Positions 13,025 through 25,640 of a stretch of DNA of 64,000 bases are shown one piece after another; the first letter of the stretch is position 1; the number at the start of each line of letters is the position of its first letter. The stretch is from Plectrocnemia conspersa (taxonomy: Eukaryota > Arthropoda > Insecta > Trichoptera > Polycentropodidae), in contig VTFK01000504.1 of assembly GCA_009617715.1 (NCBI GenBank), positions 1-64,000 of the forward strand. The letters run 5' to 3'. The notes below the pieces were generated by a model. It searched no databases and was not told the origin of the DNA. It was given only the letters and a program-made list of their open reading frames with translations. A program made the translations under genes and the position numbers.

Positions 13025-13205
13025 TATATGTACAAACTAGCTCGATTTAAATTAATTATTACAAAATTCATCCATTAAATTAGGAAAGTCTAGAAAAACT
13101 TAATCTGTAATGTTTAATCAGAATTATTAATATATAATAATAACTAATTTTTAAGTCTCAGACACGATTGAAATTAAAAAAACAAGATATAAGATTCGAT
13201 CTTTG
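13025..13205 (-). repeat. SINE copy, minus strand
   Basis: ACTAGCTCGATTTAAATTAA, TTCATCCATTAAATTAGGAA and GTCTAGAAAAACTTAATC match the 3' half and middle of the family read on the minus strand. The head is diverged. Confidence 0.55.
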
Positions 13206-13267
13206 ATTGTCAAAAATGTGGTTTTATTTTATCAATCTGTGAAAAAATGAGGTCAGATAAAATTATT

Positions 13268-13520
13268 AGGTGTCACTATTTACGATCTAGATCGATTTTA
13301 TTTTTTAATTGTTAATCACGACATTCATCCATGAGATTAAGGAAACTTAGAAAAACCAAATTTGTGATAATCGATTGTAATTATAATTATATAATAATAA
13401 ATAATTTTAATCTTCCAGATAGGATCAAAATTATAAATCATAAAGGTTCATATGATATTCAAACACAGGTAATATTCAATGACTATTTAACTGACCTATC
13501 ATGTTGGCTTATAAAAATTT
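13268..13520 (-). repeat. SINE copy, minus strand
   Basis: It begins TGTCACTATTTACGATCTAG, continues TCATCCATGAGATTAAGGAA and ACTTAGAAAAACC, then TCCAGATAGGATCAAAAT, and ends near GTTTGAATAT on the minus strand, a decayed B box. It is nearly complete and lies next to two other copies in the same orientation. Confidence 0.6.
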
Positions 13521-13647
13521 CATATATACATATGTATGTATTTAATTTTAAATTAACATACTTTGATCAAAAACAGCTAGAATATGCAGAACTAGTAGGT
13601 AGAAATCGGTTTTAATAATTATTAACTATTATTACAGCTCACGATCA

Positions 13648-13915
13648 AAAGGTGTCACTATTCATGACCTAGCTAGATTTCATTGTTCAAGTATAAGAAT
13701 AATTGGTTGAAGAATATTATTATCAGTAATTTTAATCTCTTGAATATTATAGTAATTAAAAAACAAGGATGCATATGAAATTTGATCCCTGGTCTTTTAG
13801 GTATTAGTCACCGATTTATACCACTGATTTATCGAGTTGGTTAACATTTCTCTCTGTAGATTTGTCAAAAATGTGGTTTAATTTAATAATCTGTAAAAAA
13901 AGGAGGTTTAATCTA
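13648..13915 (-). repeat. SINE copy, minus strand, with head
   Basis: It begins TGTCACTATTCATGACCTAG. On the minus strand the head reads GTGACTAATACC, then ACCAGGGATCAAAT (B-box-like), preceded by a tRNA-like TAAATCAGTGG. The far end (TTGTCAAAAATGTGGTTT) repeats at 13205-13225, so the neighbouring copies share the same outer flank. Confidence 0.6.
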
Positions 13916-14389
13916 CATAAACATATTTGCAAAAAATGTTTTTGATCATTATATTAAAAGTTATATAGTTTAAAAAAATCAGACCCTTCAAAAAAATGTC
14001 TGTTTATTTCAAATAACTGCTTAAATACTTGACTTACAATTAAATACTTTACTTACCTTTTAGAATAATTTGATTATATGTTTTTTAAATATTAAGAATT
14101 TAAAGTATATTAAAGATAAAAATGCATATACTAATATTTACTTATGTTTTATAAATATTTCAAGATCATCTTGAAGTATTCTAATAATTGTTTTTGTGTT
14201 TTATTAGCAACGAGTCAGGCCATGATGACAAAATTTAAAATAGATTTAATTTCTATAAAGTAATATTTAAATATGAATCTATTTATTTGTCCGAAATCAA
14301 TCACACTATAAAGCGAGATAACTAATCTTTTATGGCTCTAAAATTATTAATTTTGGGCATTTTAACGTAGCTTGGTTTCTGAGTTTTTG

Positions 14390-15500
14390 CGACTCAACAT
14401 ATTTCAAAACCATTAAGCATTTCTTCGCGCATTTTATTAGAGATTTACATCTCGAGCTAAAAGATCTCGACGCATCTGCCCGTTGACCACCCAAGTGTGT
14501 TTACAGTACATTTTTGTGGATCGTTCCGAATTATAGCCCAATCTGCCATATAATCGCGTTAATGTTATGACGCCCAATCCAATAAATCTCTACGCTTACA
14601 TACATAACACTCTTCGCCGAAATTGCTTTGTTCTCAAATTATACCAAGTCACATTATTATAAGGTGCTCTTCGGCAACAGCATGTCATATATTTCACGTC
14701 TCACCGAACCCCCTCGAGTGACCTCTCGCCTCAAAGTCCTAGCACGTATCCAGTTTAGAATTACAAGTCAAGGTGGGTAGGCGACCAACCCCTCACACAT
14801 ACACACAGAGTCCCTTTAATTATTGCCAAACTTCCTTTGGAGCGTCCACCTCAAGATTGACCATGTCAAAGGCTCAGGACACGCGGATTCGACGGTGTTG
14901 GATTTCCGACTCCTTCTGCCGGACCAAATTGATCGCCATCACCTCTTTGTGAACTCAATGTATTGTGTTTCTAATTTGGTCCACAGAAGGGGTACCGGTT
15001 TAATTAATGCCCTTATCTCGTTTTATTGGTGGCAATACTCGCTTCGCAAAAATTTGCTTTGTTTGCAATTAGCACTCGACGACACTTTGGAATTGGATGG
15101 TTTCGAGTGTCTGCGGGGTATCGGATATCCGCAACGGGGTACTGAACGATTCAAATGAGGTGTAACAGGGTAGCATATCTATATCAATCATTTCTACATA
15201 AGGGGTGTTTGTTTGTTTTTTATTCTTTAGACTTTGCTTTTTGCAGAGTTCATTTTGAGAGGGCACAGATGGTACTGACAAGGCACCACCCTAATAAGGG
15301 CGAGAAAATTTTCCACTTTTAACGATGAAGGTGAGCGATTTTGCCACCCCCGGTTAAAAATTACCTCTGTAAAATATATGTTTGAGAGAAAATGGAATAG
15401 GATTAAACGTTTTTGATTTACATCAAATAAACATTTCGTAGATTTGAAACGTGTTCTTAACAAATCTATTCGTCTTATTGAAAATATGCGTAAAACAAAC
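14390..15500. promoter_or_regulatory. Long candidate noncoding regulatory island
   Basis: About 1.1 kb of unique, GC-richer sequence. Open frames occur on both strands (14823-15158 plus, 15069-15502 minus) and none contains a recognisable domain. The plus frame ends in ordinary sequence without a splice-like donor that would join dac. Confidence 0.3.
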
Positions 15501-16479
15501 ACAAAAACAACGAGGGTAATAATTGATTTCTCGTTTGTAAAATTTAATTATATAATATCTCACTGATTAATTATTATAATAACATGATCACGCAATTAAC
15601 TGGTAAACTATTAAGATCATATTTTTTAGTGTTTAATTTTCTAATTTTATTTTTAGTAATTCTCAAGCAATGACTTAATGAATCATAAGTAAGCATTCTG
15701 GTTTCTCTGTGTTTTTTATTTATCGAGAAATAAGAATTTTCATTTTCACTTCTCGACTTTCTCGAGAATTCTCAAAAAATATGTATATAGTAAGTGAATA
15801 TCATAAATATAGTAATTATTAATAAAGTAGTTTTTTATTAATTAAACCATTTTGCTGTTATTGTAAATTCTAAGAGTCAAAAATGCACTAGGATTAACCG
15901 CATATCTCTCGGACGCTCACGTGCGATCTCTTTCAATTTATATTGTAAATCGCACAGCTACACAATTATTTTAATGTCTTTAATTATATTTTTGAATCAT
16001 TTAATTTAAATATAAAATTAAACATTTTAAAACGAAGCAAAAATAATATTTAAAACCAAAAAAGTTGAGGGTATGGTATTCGCACACTCGCTAGCTTCGG
16101 TACCTCGCGACAGTGAGATAAATAATATAAATGCATCTGATTTTCTGTGTGTATTAAAAACAAGATATCTTTCAGTTTATCTACGCTTTTTTAATTTTCA
16201 TTATAGACAGGTTATTCTTAAACTTTTTCAGAATTACTTACAGTGAAAATAGAGTTATTAAATATTATTTTATATGTATCAGAATGCTGGAAATTATCGA
16301 GTTGACCGACAATATTTATATTTTATACATATTATAAATAGCTAGCGAATTAAATATAAGAAGAAATTGTGATAAATATAAAATATTTTTTTATTCATAA
16401 AGTATGTACAAGTAGTATATTAGTCAAAAATGAAACATTGTACATTAAAATGAAATATGATTACTCGTTTTTAATATTA

Positions 16480-16860
16480 ATTCACCAAACGTTTTCCCCT
16501 CGAGTTTGCCTCGCCATCACTTCGTTAAGTAAATTCGTAAATTGTCATTGCATTCCGCTAAGCACCAGGGCTATCTTCTTTCACGGCGCGCCCTTGAAGT
16601 GCAAATAAGTAGGAAAAGGTAGGCCCTAATGAAAATGTTTCAGGGCGGAGGTGTCAGGCCGAGTTATTTATCAAGGAGCTCTCTTTCTCTCTCAATCTCC
16701 ATTTTTCCTCTGTGCATTTGTTAATTAATTCTTGTTTTTCTTTCAACGCCCTTAATTTGACTATGCAATTTAATTCTTATCATCTAAGCTTTTCCCTTCG
16801 TTTTATCTTTGATGGGTAACCGTGCCTAATTGAGTTACGATGCGAACATGAATTTATATT
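16480..16860. promoter_or_regulatory. Candidate noncoding regulatory island
   Basis: A unique block with a CT-rich stretch at 16678-16715 (TCTCTTTCTCTCTC) and GC-rich segments on both sides, next to AT-rich filler. Confidence 0.25.
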
Positions 16861-17529
16861 TAGATACATTTATATACATAAGTTTGAAATTTATTTTTCT
16901 GTAATCAATGTAATTTTTACAAATCAATGTTTATTATTATCTATATGTGAAGTTAAGAATCATAGTTGTACAATTTTTATGATTTTTAAACACTGCTAAT
17001 AGTGTGATATTACATCAAATACATATCCCAATAAAATTAAGTATTAGTAATTTATTTTCTTAGTAACTTTTGAGATGTGGTACAACATTTGTTGCACTGC
17101 TAAATATTATATTAGCAATATGGAAATAAATACCGCTGAAAAGATTTTTTTAACACTGACATTACCTTTTCATAATATAAAGTGACGTAGTGGTTCATCA
17201 TGCTGTGTGTTTATTAGATTAAATCAAGATGTAATGTTAGATAAAAATTATATTAGCATCTCGACTAGATAGAGGACGTATATGTTTAAATACATAGCTT
17301 TTATTGGTTCTAGATTAAAGTCTTTATCAACACTCCATTTAATTGATAAATTACAATGAAAAATATAATTAAAGCGATTTGTTGGATTAAAAACGTCAAG
17401 GGATCCATATGAAAGCATTATCTAAGCGAATCAAATGAACTATCTAAATTATCGTGCTTCTGGTATATGCAATTTTGATTTATTTGTTATACAGTCTTTT
17501 GCAAATTTGAGAAGATTTATATCAAAACT

Positions 17530-18030
17530 TTAACACCACGTGTCTTCTAATACCTCCACCAAGCCATTGCGATTCAATTAGCGTCCGAGTCCGAGCGGTC
17601 GATTAGGGGTATTACGTGTGTGGGAGGCGGGTGTCGCGGGCGCCGAAAGACAAGGGGGTGGCAATATTCGGCAGTTTGTATGTATATGAGCGGTCGTAAG
17701 CAAGCAATCTAACCAGATACACAGCTGGTCTTTACGTTCATTAAGATGCTTTATGAATTTACCTCGGGCCGAGGGTGGACTCCTTCTTCATTTCGGACCG
17801 ACACATTGTTATGGCTGCTTCCGCCGCCTCAATTACCGTTCTATATCACTCCCGTTTACTGAATTTATAATGCGTTTAATACTAGTATTTCGGCCGCTCG
17901 TACGTACCGCGAATATTACGTACCCCATTTGTACGAGACGACTATTAGCCGGGGCTTAGCCGGCTTCGTCTATTAATTGGACATCGCCGAAACCCACCCC
18001 CTCACTGCGCCTGTGTATGTACCTATATGG
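17530..18030. promoter_or_regulatory. Candidate noncoding regulatory island
   Basis: The block is CpG-rich at 17580-17660 and 17870-17960. The 68-codon open frame at 17753 is unremarkable. Confidence 0.3.
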
Positions 18031-18449
18031 GTCCGATACAATACTTAAAACGGTGTAATCTCTTATTTATGAGTTGAGCGAATGAGACGTTAGGTCTTGC
18101 TGTTGAGAATAAAGCAAAATTATTTTTGAGTTGATTTATTGTGGCTGTAGTATAATCTAAATAATTCTGTGAAGAAATAATTTCTCCATTTTAAACATAC
18201 GATTTTATAATGTATTATATTTAATGTTTTCATAACCAGCTGCTTTAGTTGGTCCAAATTTCGCAGTAGCATACAAGGGCAATCAAATAATTTAAAACTT
18301 AAAAGTCCATCATAATACGCTTAAACTAAAACCTAAAATGTATGAAATGTTTTAATAAAAATTCTTTTAAAAGTTAAAGCCTAAAACGAGGGACTTTATT
18401 GATTACGCAATATTTCTCTTTTCAGCTTAAATAAACTCACATATATGCA

Positions 18450-19010
18450 TAATATTACAATTGCTTTTTACTGTTGAATGGTGCATGCTAACAGTGCGAT
18501 TACATGCCGTAAAACTATTCAGCATAAACTACATCAGACAGGTAGTATACCGGCGTCTTGTTGTGTATACCCCTTTGTGTATCCGAAAACTAATTTGTTG
18601 CAATATGTGCATAGGTCGCGGCAGTAAAGGCCCGTCGTTGCGGCCCTGTAAACACAAATTTTGCATAATAATGGCGCTCGTAAGAAACAGAGCGGGCGAA
18701 ACTTTTCTTCGACTTAATGGACGAGGCTCGGACAAACTCGCCCACCCTTATTGTTTTAGGATATTCAAACGCAAGGGTTCGGTCTGGGGGCCCCGAACCC
18801 TTTTTATTGGGTCGTGGGGTGGCGTGGGGTGGTCATTTAGACGCAGATTTGTTACAAGATTAAGGGAAGATTTCAATTTCGGCAAACTATTCCCATACAA
18901 ACGTTACGCTTTGTGAACATATGGCAGCACATCAAAAAGCCGCACACGTTCTAGGATTGTTCCGGGATAACTTATGCGGCGTCGGTAGAATTAGATTGGA
19001 TATTTGCGTG
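18450..19010. promoter_or_regulatory. Candidate noncoding regulatory island with hairpin
   Basis: It contains a 10-bp inverted repeat at 18773-18802: AAGGGTTCGG, a 10-nt loop, then CCGAACCCTT. The 151-codon plus frame (18461-18916) is the longest in the window but has no domain I recognise. An overlapping minus frame of 68 codons suggests composition rather than coding. Confidence 0.3.
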
Positions 19011-19224
19011 CTTATGTTTAGTAAAGATTACACTGTACAACTAATTTATACTTTTTTGATACTATATATTCAGTATGAACCTCCATAGAGAACAGCTTTC
19101 GTAATTCTATAGATTTCACAGGTAATGAGCCTTTCAATCAATATATTCATTTGTATCCTTCTATTATATGGGATATTTCCTCACAACATTGAGTTTCGTT
19201 TAAGATTTAAAAATCAGGATCCTT

Positions 19225-19405
19225 TAATTAATAAGCAATGCAGTAATGGTGACTAATATCTGAAAGACATGGGTTCGAGTCTTGTGTGAATCGTTGTATT
19301 TTTAGCGATTAATAAATAATTATAATTTTGATCGATCATCACAGATTAGGTTTTCCTATATTTTCATGAACTCACGGATGAATATCGATTGAAATTGAAG
19401 AGTTA
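19225..19405 (+). repeat. tRNA-derived SINE copy abutting a LINE
   Basis: The head reads TGGTGACTAATATCTGAAAG then ATGGGTTCGAGTCTT, a good B box (GGTTCGAGTC). The body contains TTGATCGATCATCACAGATT and AGGTTTTCCTATATTTTCAT. The copy runs into the LINE relic at about 19405 without a clear 3' end. Confidence 0.6.
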
Positions 19406-20745
19406 TTCTTGGCCTGATTTAATTTTGAAGGGTCGCGAAGTCAGTCTCCCTGCTTCTCCAAAACGTATTTTTGATCTAATATTCAATACGTCATCATTTC
19501 TTGATCTATACAAATGCACAAAAGTCACCCCTTTTCATAAAAAATGGTGACAAATTATGTATTAAAAACTATAGACCAGTCGAAGTGTTATCAGCTCCTG
19601 CTAAATTAATTGAAATAATTATCCATAGATATGTCTTTAATCACGTTCGACAAGTTTTGTTGGACCAACAGTATGGGTTTCGTCCCTCCCGTTCCACTGT
19701 TACTAATCTTCTGTTTTTCACCAAAACAGTGACAAAATCTCTCGATGCGGGAATTCAAGTAGACGTCATATATACAGATTTTGAGAAGGCCTTCGACAAG
19801 GTCTATCATGGGTTATTATTAAAAAAAATTGATGAACCTCGGTTGCTTCGATGATTTAACTCAGTTATTTTCGAACTATTTGGGCGATTGTAGACAGCTT
19901 ATAACCTATGGCGGCCGATTGTCGAAAGAATATTTCACCCCATCGGGGATTTTTCATGGGTCCAAATTGCGCCCTATGCTCTTTATATTATTTATTAATG
20001 ACATAAATATGGCAGTTACAAATTCAAGTTTTTTTTTGTACGCAGATGATTTAAAATTGTATAAATATATTTGATCCGTTGCGGACTCCTCTCTACAGAG
20101 TGATTTAGATTCTATGGAGATGGGCTTCCGTTAACCGTCTGACCTTTAGTGTCGGAATTTTCCATAGTGTCATTTTCTCCGTTCACTTCGTCATAAGTTT
20201 ATTCTTACGATTTTGGTGGGAACATTTTGACTAAAGAAACATCCATTAAAGATCTCTGAATCACTTTTGAGAGCAAGTGGAGGTTCTCTTTATAAATACA
20301 TACATGAAATCTATGATTAATCTTCGAAGATGCTAGGTTTTGTTATGAGGAACGCCTTTCACTTCGACGATCCGTCAGTTATTTGGGTCCTCTATGACAC
20401 CTTAGTTCATAGCATTCTTAAATCGGGATCTATAATTTGAAATCCCCGAATAACCAAATAATAAAAATATCTGTTGGGGCTATGACGTCCGCATTTGCCG
20501 ACTCGCCTATGGCTGTTAATACGCTGACATTACATATTGACTTGTTTAGTGTCAGCTACGAGGAGCTGGTCCGGTTCATATAATTTAATATTGATATTTT
20601 ATGATTTTTTTTGTTTGTATTATTTTAATTATATATTTTTTGTGTTTTTAGATAATACAATTATTGTTTTCGACCATTGTGACGCATTGGGTTAACCTGT
20701 TTGATTAAGATAGTCTAAATTTAATTTAAATAAATTAATATTTCA
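19405..20745 (+). mobile_element. Jockey-like LINE relic with reverse transcriptase
   Basis: Conceptual reading with frameshifts gives GPDLILKG, then CTKV and a PLF-KNGD segment, NYRPVEVLSAPAKLIEII, DQQYGFRPSRSTVTNLLF, DVIYTDFEKAFDKVYHG, then in another frame SNYLGDC, GSKLRPMLFILFINDI, and the catalytic YADD at 20039-20050, followed by SSKMLGFVMRNAFHF. These are reverse-transcriptase motifs of a jockey/CR1-type non-LTR element in the right order. Frameshifts and stops make it dead. The 5' end, with endonuclease and ORF1, is absent. The 3' end is near an AT-rich TTTAAATAAATTAAT stretch. Confidence 0.88.
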
Positions 20746-21179
20746 AATCGTGCTAGGTCGTAAGGTATAAAAATGTTCTAATAATGAGCTACTTAAGCTC
20801 ATATAGAATTTAATATATGTATTAAAAATAAAATAAATATGTCATTATTTTATCGTGCCGGTATATATATTTAATAAATAATAAAGCAAATATTTTAATA
20901 ATAAAGCCAAAATATGCCATCAAATGTAATGTTTGATTTTTGATGATATATTTATTCTAATTACCAGCGATTGTGTTCCCAGGTAATATTTTTAAGTGCA
21001 AGAGTATTAAACAACTGCCCAATAAATACAGCTATCTGATTTCTTAACACTATATATACAGTTTAAATTATAATTATTGTATGGGCAACTTAATTTATAT
21101 ATGATGGCATAGAAGTTTTGCAATCTTAAGTTTTAAATATCTCATTCTTTTCAAATTTGAATGCGTATGAAATTTTTAT

Positions 21180-21960
21180 CTCGCACACGTGTTGAATAAT
21201 CCAAAAGCCAACCGGCCGATGCCTATTTGTCTCCGCAGAATGAAAAAATGCTATTTATTCTTTGAATAGAAGTGTTTACCCCGAGCACTTGTCTCAATGG
21301 GGCCCTTGCGCCGATGCTGAGGGTACTCACATTCAAACTGCTAATTTTTCAATCTTCATTAATCCGTCTCGGTGGTTGAAAGGCATAATGCAGCCACGAT
21401 GCAAGCATCCCATTACCTCATGCGGGATACCCACCATCATCGTCGTCGGCGCACAATGAAAAGGCCACTATTTGTCCCGGAGTATTTACCGGAGGTGAAA
21501 CCTCATCTGCATCTCGGTAACTCGGTGGGGTATTCATTTAACTCTTCATTCAAATAGTGAACCCATCGCCAGGACCATGAAAGGGTCCAGAAGGACGACA
21601 CACATCTTCCGCGGCTGCCTGTTTGCGCTGCTTAATGACTTTCGCCGAGTACGAATCTTTATTTAGTCAGAAAAGTGAGTTTTTTTCTCTGTGAACAGAC
21701 GGAGCAATCTCGTACGTTTGCTTTTACTGTACGCCAGTCTTTTTCGCGAATGTTATGAATTTGCAATCGTTTTGCTGATGTGTAAGCTGTCACTTTTGAG
21801 ATGAAACCGAGGGACATCAACTTTCTCGAAACATGAACAAAATTATGTAAAATTACAATAAAAATGTATAAACAATTTGTGTTACAATGTAAAAATAGTT
21901 GTGCCAAAAGTCTTCTGTACAATGAGACTAACTTAAGGTGTATATTATATTATCAAAAAG
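21180..21960. promoter_or_regulatory. Candidate noncoding regulatory island
   Basis: A unique GC-richer block between AT-rich flanks. It has short overlapping frames (21262-21557) without known domains and a CATCATCGTCGTCGGC stretch. Confidence 0.3.
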
Positions 21961-22429
21961 GAATGAACGGACATTGTTTCAGTTATATGTGTTTGTTGTT
22001 ATGTATTTAAATTATTGTAAACATAAAAAAATATATATTTTTTTATACTAATATAGTTGCTATTTTTCACTCACTTTTTCTAAATATATATTTGAAAGTA
22101 TAAATAAGTACTTTTGCGCACAATATCACAATGAATCAAATTAAAATTTTAATCGAAAACATTAATCTTTTATATTCACTAGTAATTTACATTTTTCTAA
22201 TCTTTAACTAAGTAACCGTTTGCTTGCATTCATAATATAAACCATATTTACAGAATAGTTAACATTATTAGTATTGAATATTGGCATTTGGAATAAAATA
22301 TTTCCATCAAAAATGTTTGTATTACATGTATCTTTGTATCTTACATAAATCATATAATCAAATCCCTTTGTCTTTGAATATACTTAGTTGGTTTCCTTTT
22401 TCGAAATTATAATTTTAAGGAACACTATA

Positions 22430-22960
22430 TGTGTGACGTTGCAGTCGTTGGTTTTTAATTACACACTTTTCTCTCGTGGTTTTGAAAGCATCGCAGAACA
22501 AAAGCTACCCCAAACCCCAATCCGCGCCGTTATCCGCGCTTGACCAACCCCCTTCCATTATTTTCTATCCGCTTTGTCTCTATCCACCGCCGTTTATGTC
22601 TTCACTTCAAATTCGAGTCTTATCGCCATGCATAATGCCCGTGCATTGTTAATTACGTAATAATGAACTAAACATCCTTTGTGTTCGGCATATCCCGGAT
22701 GCTGCAATTCTCTCTGTCCATTATGGCGAATGTTTGCTGTGTGTGAAATTCAACAATACAAAGTTTTAGAAGCGCCGATTCGTGCGCATTTTATGCGCCG
22801 GTGAATAAACATATATATGTATATATAACGAACAAGACGTTTAATTCAATATGACACAAAGACAATGACGAAATATAAAAATGGATTAATGAAGTGTGCT
22901 TCCTGACGTGGCGACCGCACGGCGGTGGTCCAATGTAACTTGATATTTTTACCCCTTGAG
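22430..22960. promoter_or_regulatory. Candidate noncoding regulatory island
   Basis: The block includes C-rich stretches (22507-22560) and a GC segment at 22905-22935. No open frame and no TE match. Confidence 0.3.
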
Positions 22961-23097
22961 CTTGAAACCTCTATCTCTATCTATACACATACTCATGCAA
23001 AGACATATACGTTACATAAATATCGTTAAATATTTAATTATGTCAGTAAATGCACCAAAATATATTTTAATTTAACAAAAATATATAATTATGTTCC

Positions 23098-23520
23098 TCC
23101 GCCAACTCCTAAATATATTCTTCCCCGAGGACAATGAACTTAAATAGGCCAAAGTTTTCTCCGAGCAGAATTAAGGATACTCTTGGTTATCCCACTCCAT
23201 GTTTTATCGATGATCTTAAGTTTTTCAAGTCTCTAATGGTAAGAATTGTTCCTTCGGCCTCTTTAAAGCATCGCTGAAATATTGATTTTTAAATTTCAAA
23301 ATGCTGATCCATTGGCTGGAGTAATGAAGTGGTGTTAGAAGGAAAAAACTTAATTTTAATAAGCTTCCTCTAGTTAGGCATCTTCAAGCAGGAACATTAT
23401 TCATGACCAACAAGACTTTGAGTGGCAATGTTTTCTCTGCAAGAAGTATCATCGGCTCAGCTAGGGAGATGGTGACGCAATACGTACTCCTCGTATTGTA
23501 AGACATCACTCGTTTATCAA
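23098..23520 (-). mobile_element. Tigger/Jerky-like (pogo) transposase relic
   Basis: On the minus strand the order fits the CENP-B/Jerky-type DDE domain: LPLKVLLVMNNVPA (second catalytic Asp region, here Asn), then RCFKEAEGTILTIRDLKNL, matching the RCFEVTE-TLRDFWK block of Jerky-type proteins, then ITKSILNSARRKLWPI, matching the VT-STLNSAWKKLWP block. There are frameshifts and a stop after LWPI. Only the C-terminal half survives and no terminal repeats were seen. Confidence 0.75.
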
Positions 23521-23699
23521 GTCAAAATTGATTAATAAAATTAGTCAAATTAGTAAAATTGCTTGTTTCCCTTATTTTTTTTATGTACATTATATATATT
23601 TTAATTAAAATGTAATAACTAAAACACATACAAGCAAAATAAAAAAATATTTTAAAAAATACTATAAAAAATTTTAATTGAAATATTATATTCAACACG

Positions 23700-24690
23700 G
23701 AGAACACAAAAGCCTTGCGTGAAACGCGTATTGAATTTGCGCATATCGAATGTCTTCTTGTACCACACACGTTCATTTTTTAGATGAACAACTGTCACTG
23801 ATGAATATCGACGAAGCCCCATATGTTCTCGGGCGGGGTAAAAAAATACCACACAGTAATAACTTCATTGCGTTTTAACCCCTTAACGAGCAGCTTGATT
23901 TGCGCCCTTTGACTCGTAAGTAATCGTGGCGGTTTTTACTTTCTCCGAATATAACACACACTGGTGTCCAGATAGCAAACAATAGATAAAACGCTCATAT
24001 AATATAATCCATAAGGCGGGGGTGGATTATCTGTTTTCGGATCTTATAACACACATAAAGATTTATTATTTCAATCATCATTCCCGAACGCCATTTTATA
24101 TTCGGCGACATCGTTCCGTCGGTTTTTACGACAAACGTACTGAGCGAGTGAGAGAAAGACAATACAGACACAGTCTTTCGGAATCTTCCCAATGTAGGAA
24201 ATGAAAACGTCCACCCTCTCTCTGTCATATATTCTTTTTTATGAAGCATTTTTATAGGTGAGTTATGGCAATAATCAGACCGGGCTATGATACGGACGCA
24301 GCACAAGCTTTGTAAGCATTTATGCGTCTCGTACTTTGCCGACAGATGAAATTTTTCCTGTGTTCAAATTCTAAATTACTTAAAAGTACTGCTTTGATAT
24401 GTCTAATGCTTGATCTTGTGCCCCTTTTGTATTGAATGTTTATAATATATGAGCTCATCGAACGTATGTTATGAATATTATTTTCCAAAGGGTGATTTTT
24501 CCCTCTGCCCCGTGGAAAAACTTGGGCGCACTTTTATCAGTCTCACGCCAGTCGCGTCATAAATACCGTCATTTGGGCGAAGAGGAAACGGCAAATCCCT
24601 CGGATCGTGTTTTATTGTGCGAAAACTCTGAGATATTCTTCGGCACGGGACGATATCTTGCATCCCATGAGTCTGCTGCAGGAAAATATA
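23700..24690. promoter_or_regulatory. Candidate noncoding regulatory island(s)
   Basis: Three GC-richer patches lie here (about 23700-23960, 24080-24310 and 24480-24680). Open frames on both strands overlap heavily and show no domain. The last patch is rich in CG. Confidence 0.3.
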
Positions 24691-24800
24691 TATAAAACAA
24701 CTCGTATATTGTCTGAAATCTGGTAGAAGAATACACGTTCAAGTATACTAGACATAATGTTTTGCTATGTACTTCAATAATTTTTAGATTATGTAAGAAG

Positions 24801-24823
24801 TATATATGTATATATATATATAT
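24801..24823. repeat. AT dinucleotide microsatellite
   Basis: A run of alternating T and A broken by one G. Confidence 0.8.
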
Positions 24824-25079
24824 TTATTACTATAAATTTCTAATATTTTTTGCAAATATTCAGCAATACAATTCAAATGGAGAATTGATTTTGCATGTTT
24901 ATAAATGTGTTTTCATGCTTTTAAACTATTTTAGTAGTAATTATCATGATCGTATATATAATAAATTTTAATTTATGATTCATTTAATTGCTTTGCTTGT
25001 GTATATTAATATATTTTTAATGTATTGAATCTTTGTAAAATTTAACTGCCGACATATCTGCGTCATATATAATATCATA

Positions 25080-25640
25080 TCTAAGCAACGACCCATATTA
25101 TCACTATCGCACTATTATACACAATAGAACAGAAAGAATGCTAAGATTTTAATCCGAAAAAGTATAACACATAATGGGAATACACCATATCATATTTACG
25201 ACGCGATAACCATTAAGCGACTATCTCTTCTCGCGATCCATTATAAATCTATCGTGAATTGCTCAAAGCCAATGGGCGCGGCAGCCCCGTCGACGAATAA
25301 AAGCGAGAGATAAAAAATAACTGTCATCTCTGTTATAGATTCTCTCAAAATCGCACACTTTTTGAAGCTCGCCCTCGCTAAGCAAAAAAAAATATGTTGC
25401 ATTCGCCATTTTTCTGCTTTATTTATCTTTATGCGCGGCTTTTATCTAAATCGGTGACGACTGTCGATTGATTCAATACCCGTTTGACGCCATAAAAGCG
25501 CGGTGCGATTCTATATCCACGAGGGGGTTGAATTTTTGGGGTGAAGCCACTTCCGGATCACGGCCTCTTATGGACGAAATTCGTGACATACGCGCTTTTA
25601 TCGCCGAGCATTATGGAATTGAAAAGCAATAAAAACGCAA
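25080..25640. promoter_or_regulatory. Candidate noncoding regulatory island
   Basis: Unique sequence with several CCATAAAA/TTTTATGG-like Hox-type words (around 25430-25500) and CG-rich patches at 25275-25305 and 25555-25610. Confidence 0.3.

Noticed and set aside
14823..15158. 111-codon plus frame considered as an upstream dac exon
   Set aside because: The sequence resembles neither the Dach N-terminal domain nor the start of the C-terminal coiled coil, and no phase-compatible splice sites stand out.
18461..18916. 151-codon plus-strand open frame, the longest in the window
   Set aside because: No recognisable domain, an overlapping 68-codon minus frame, and a GC-rich setting that lengthens frames by chance. 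No splice-site logic links it to dac.
19262..19275. GGGTTCGAGTC considered as a tRNA gene T-arm
   Set aside because: No cloverleaf can be built around it. It is the B box of a SINE copy.
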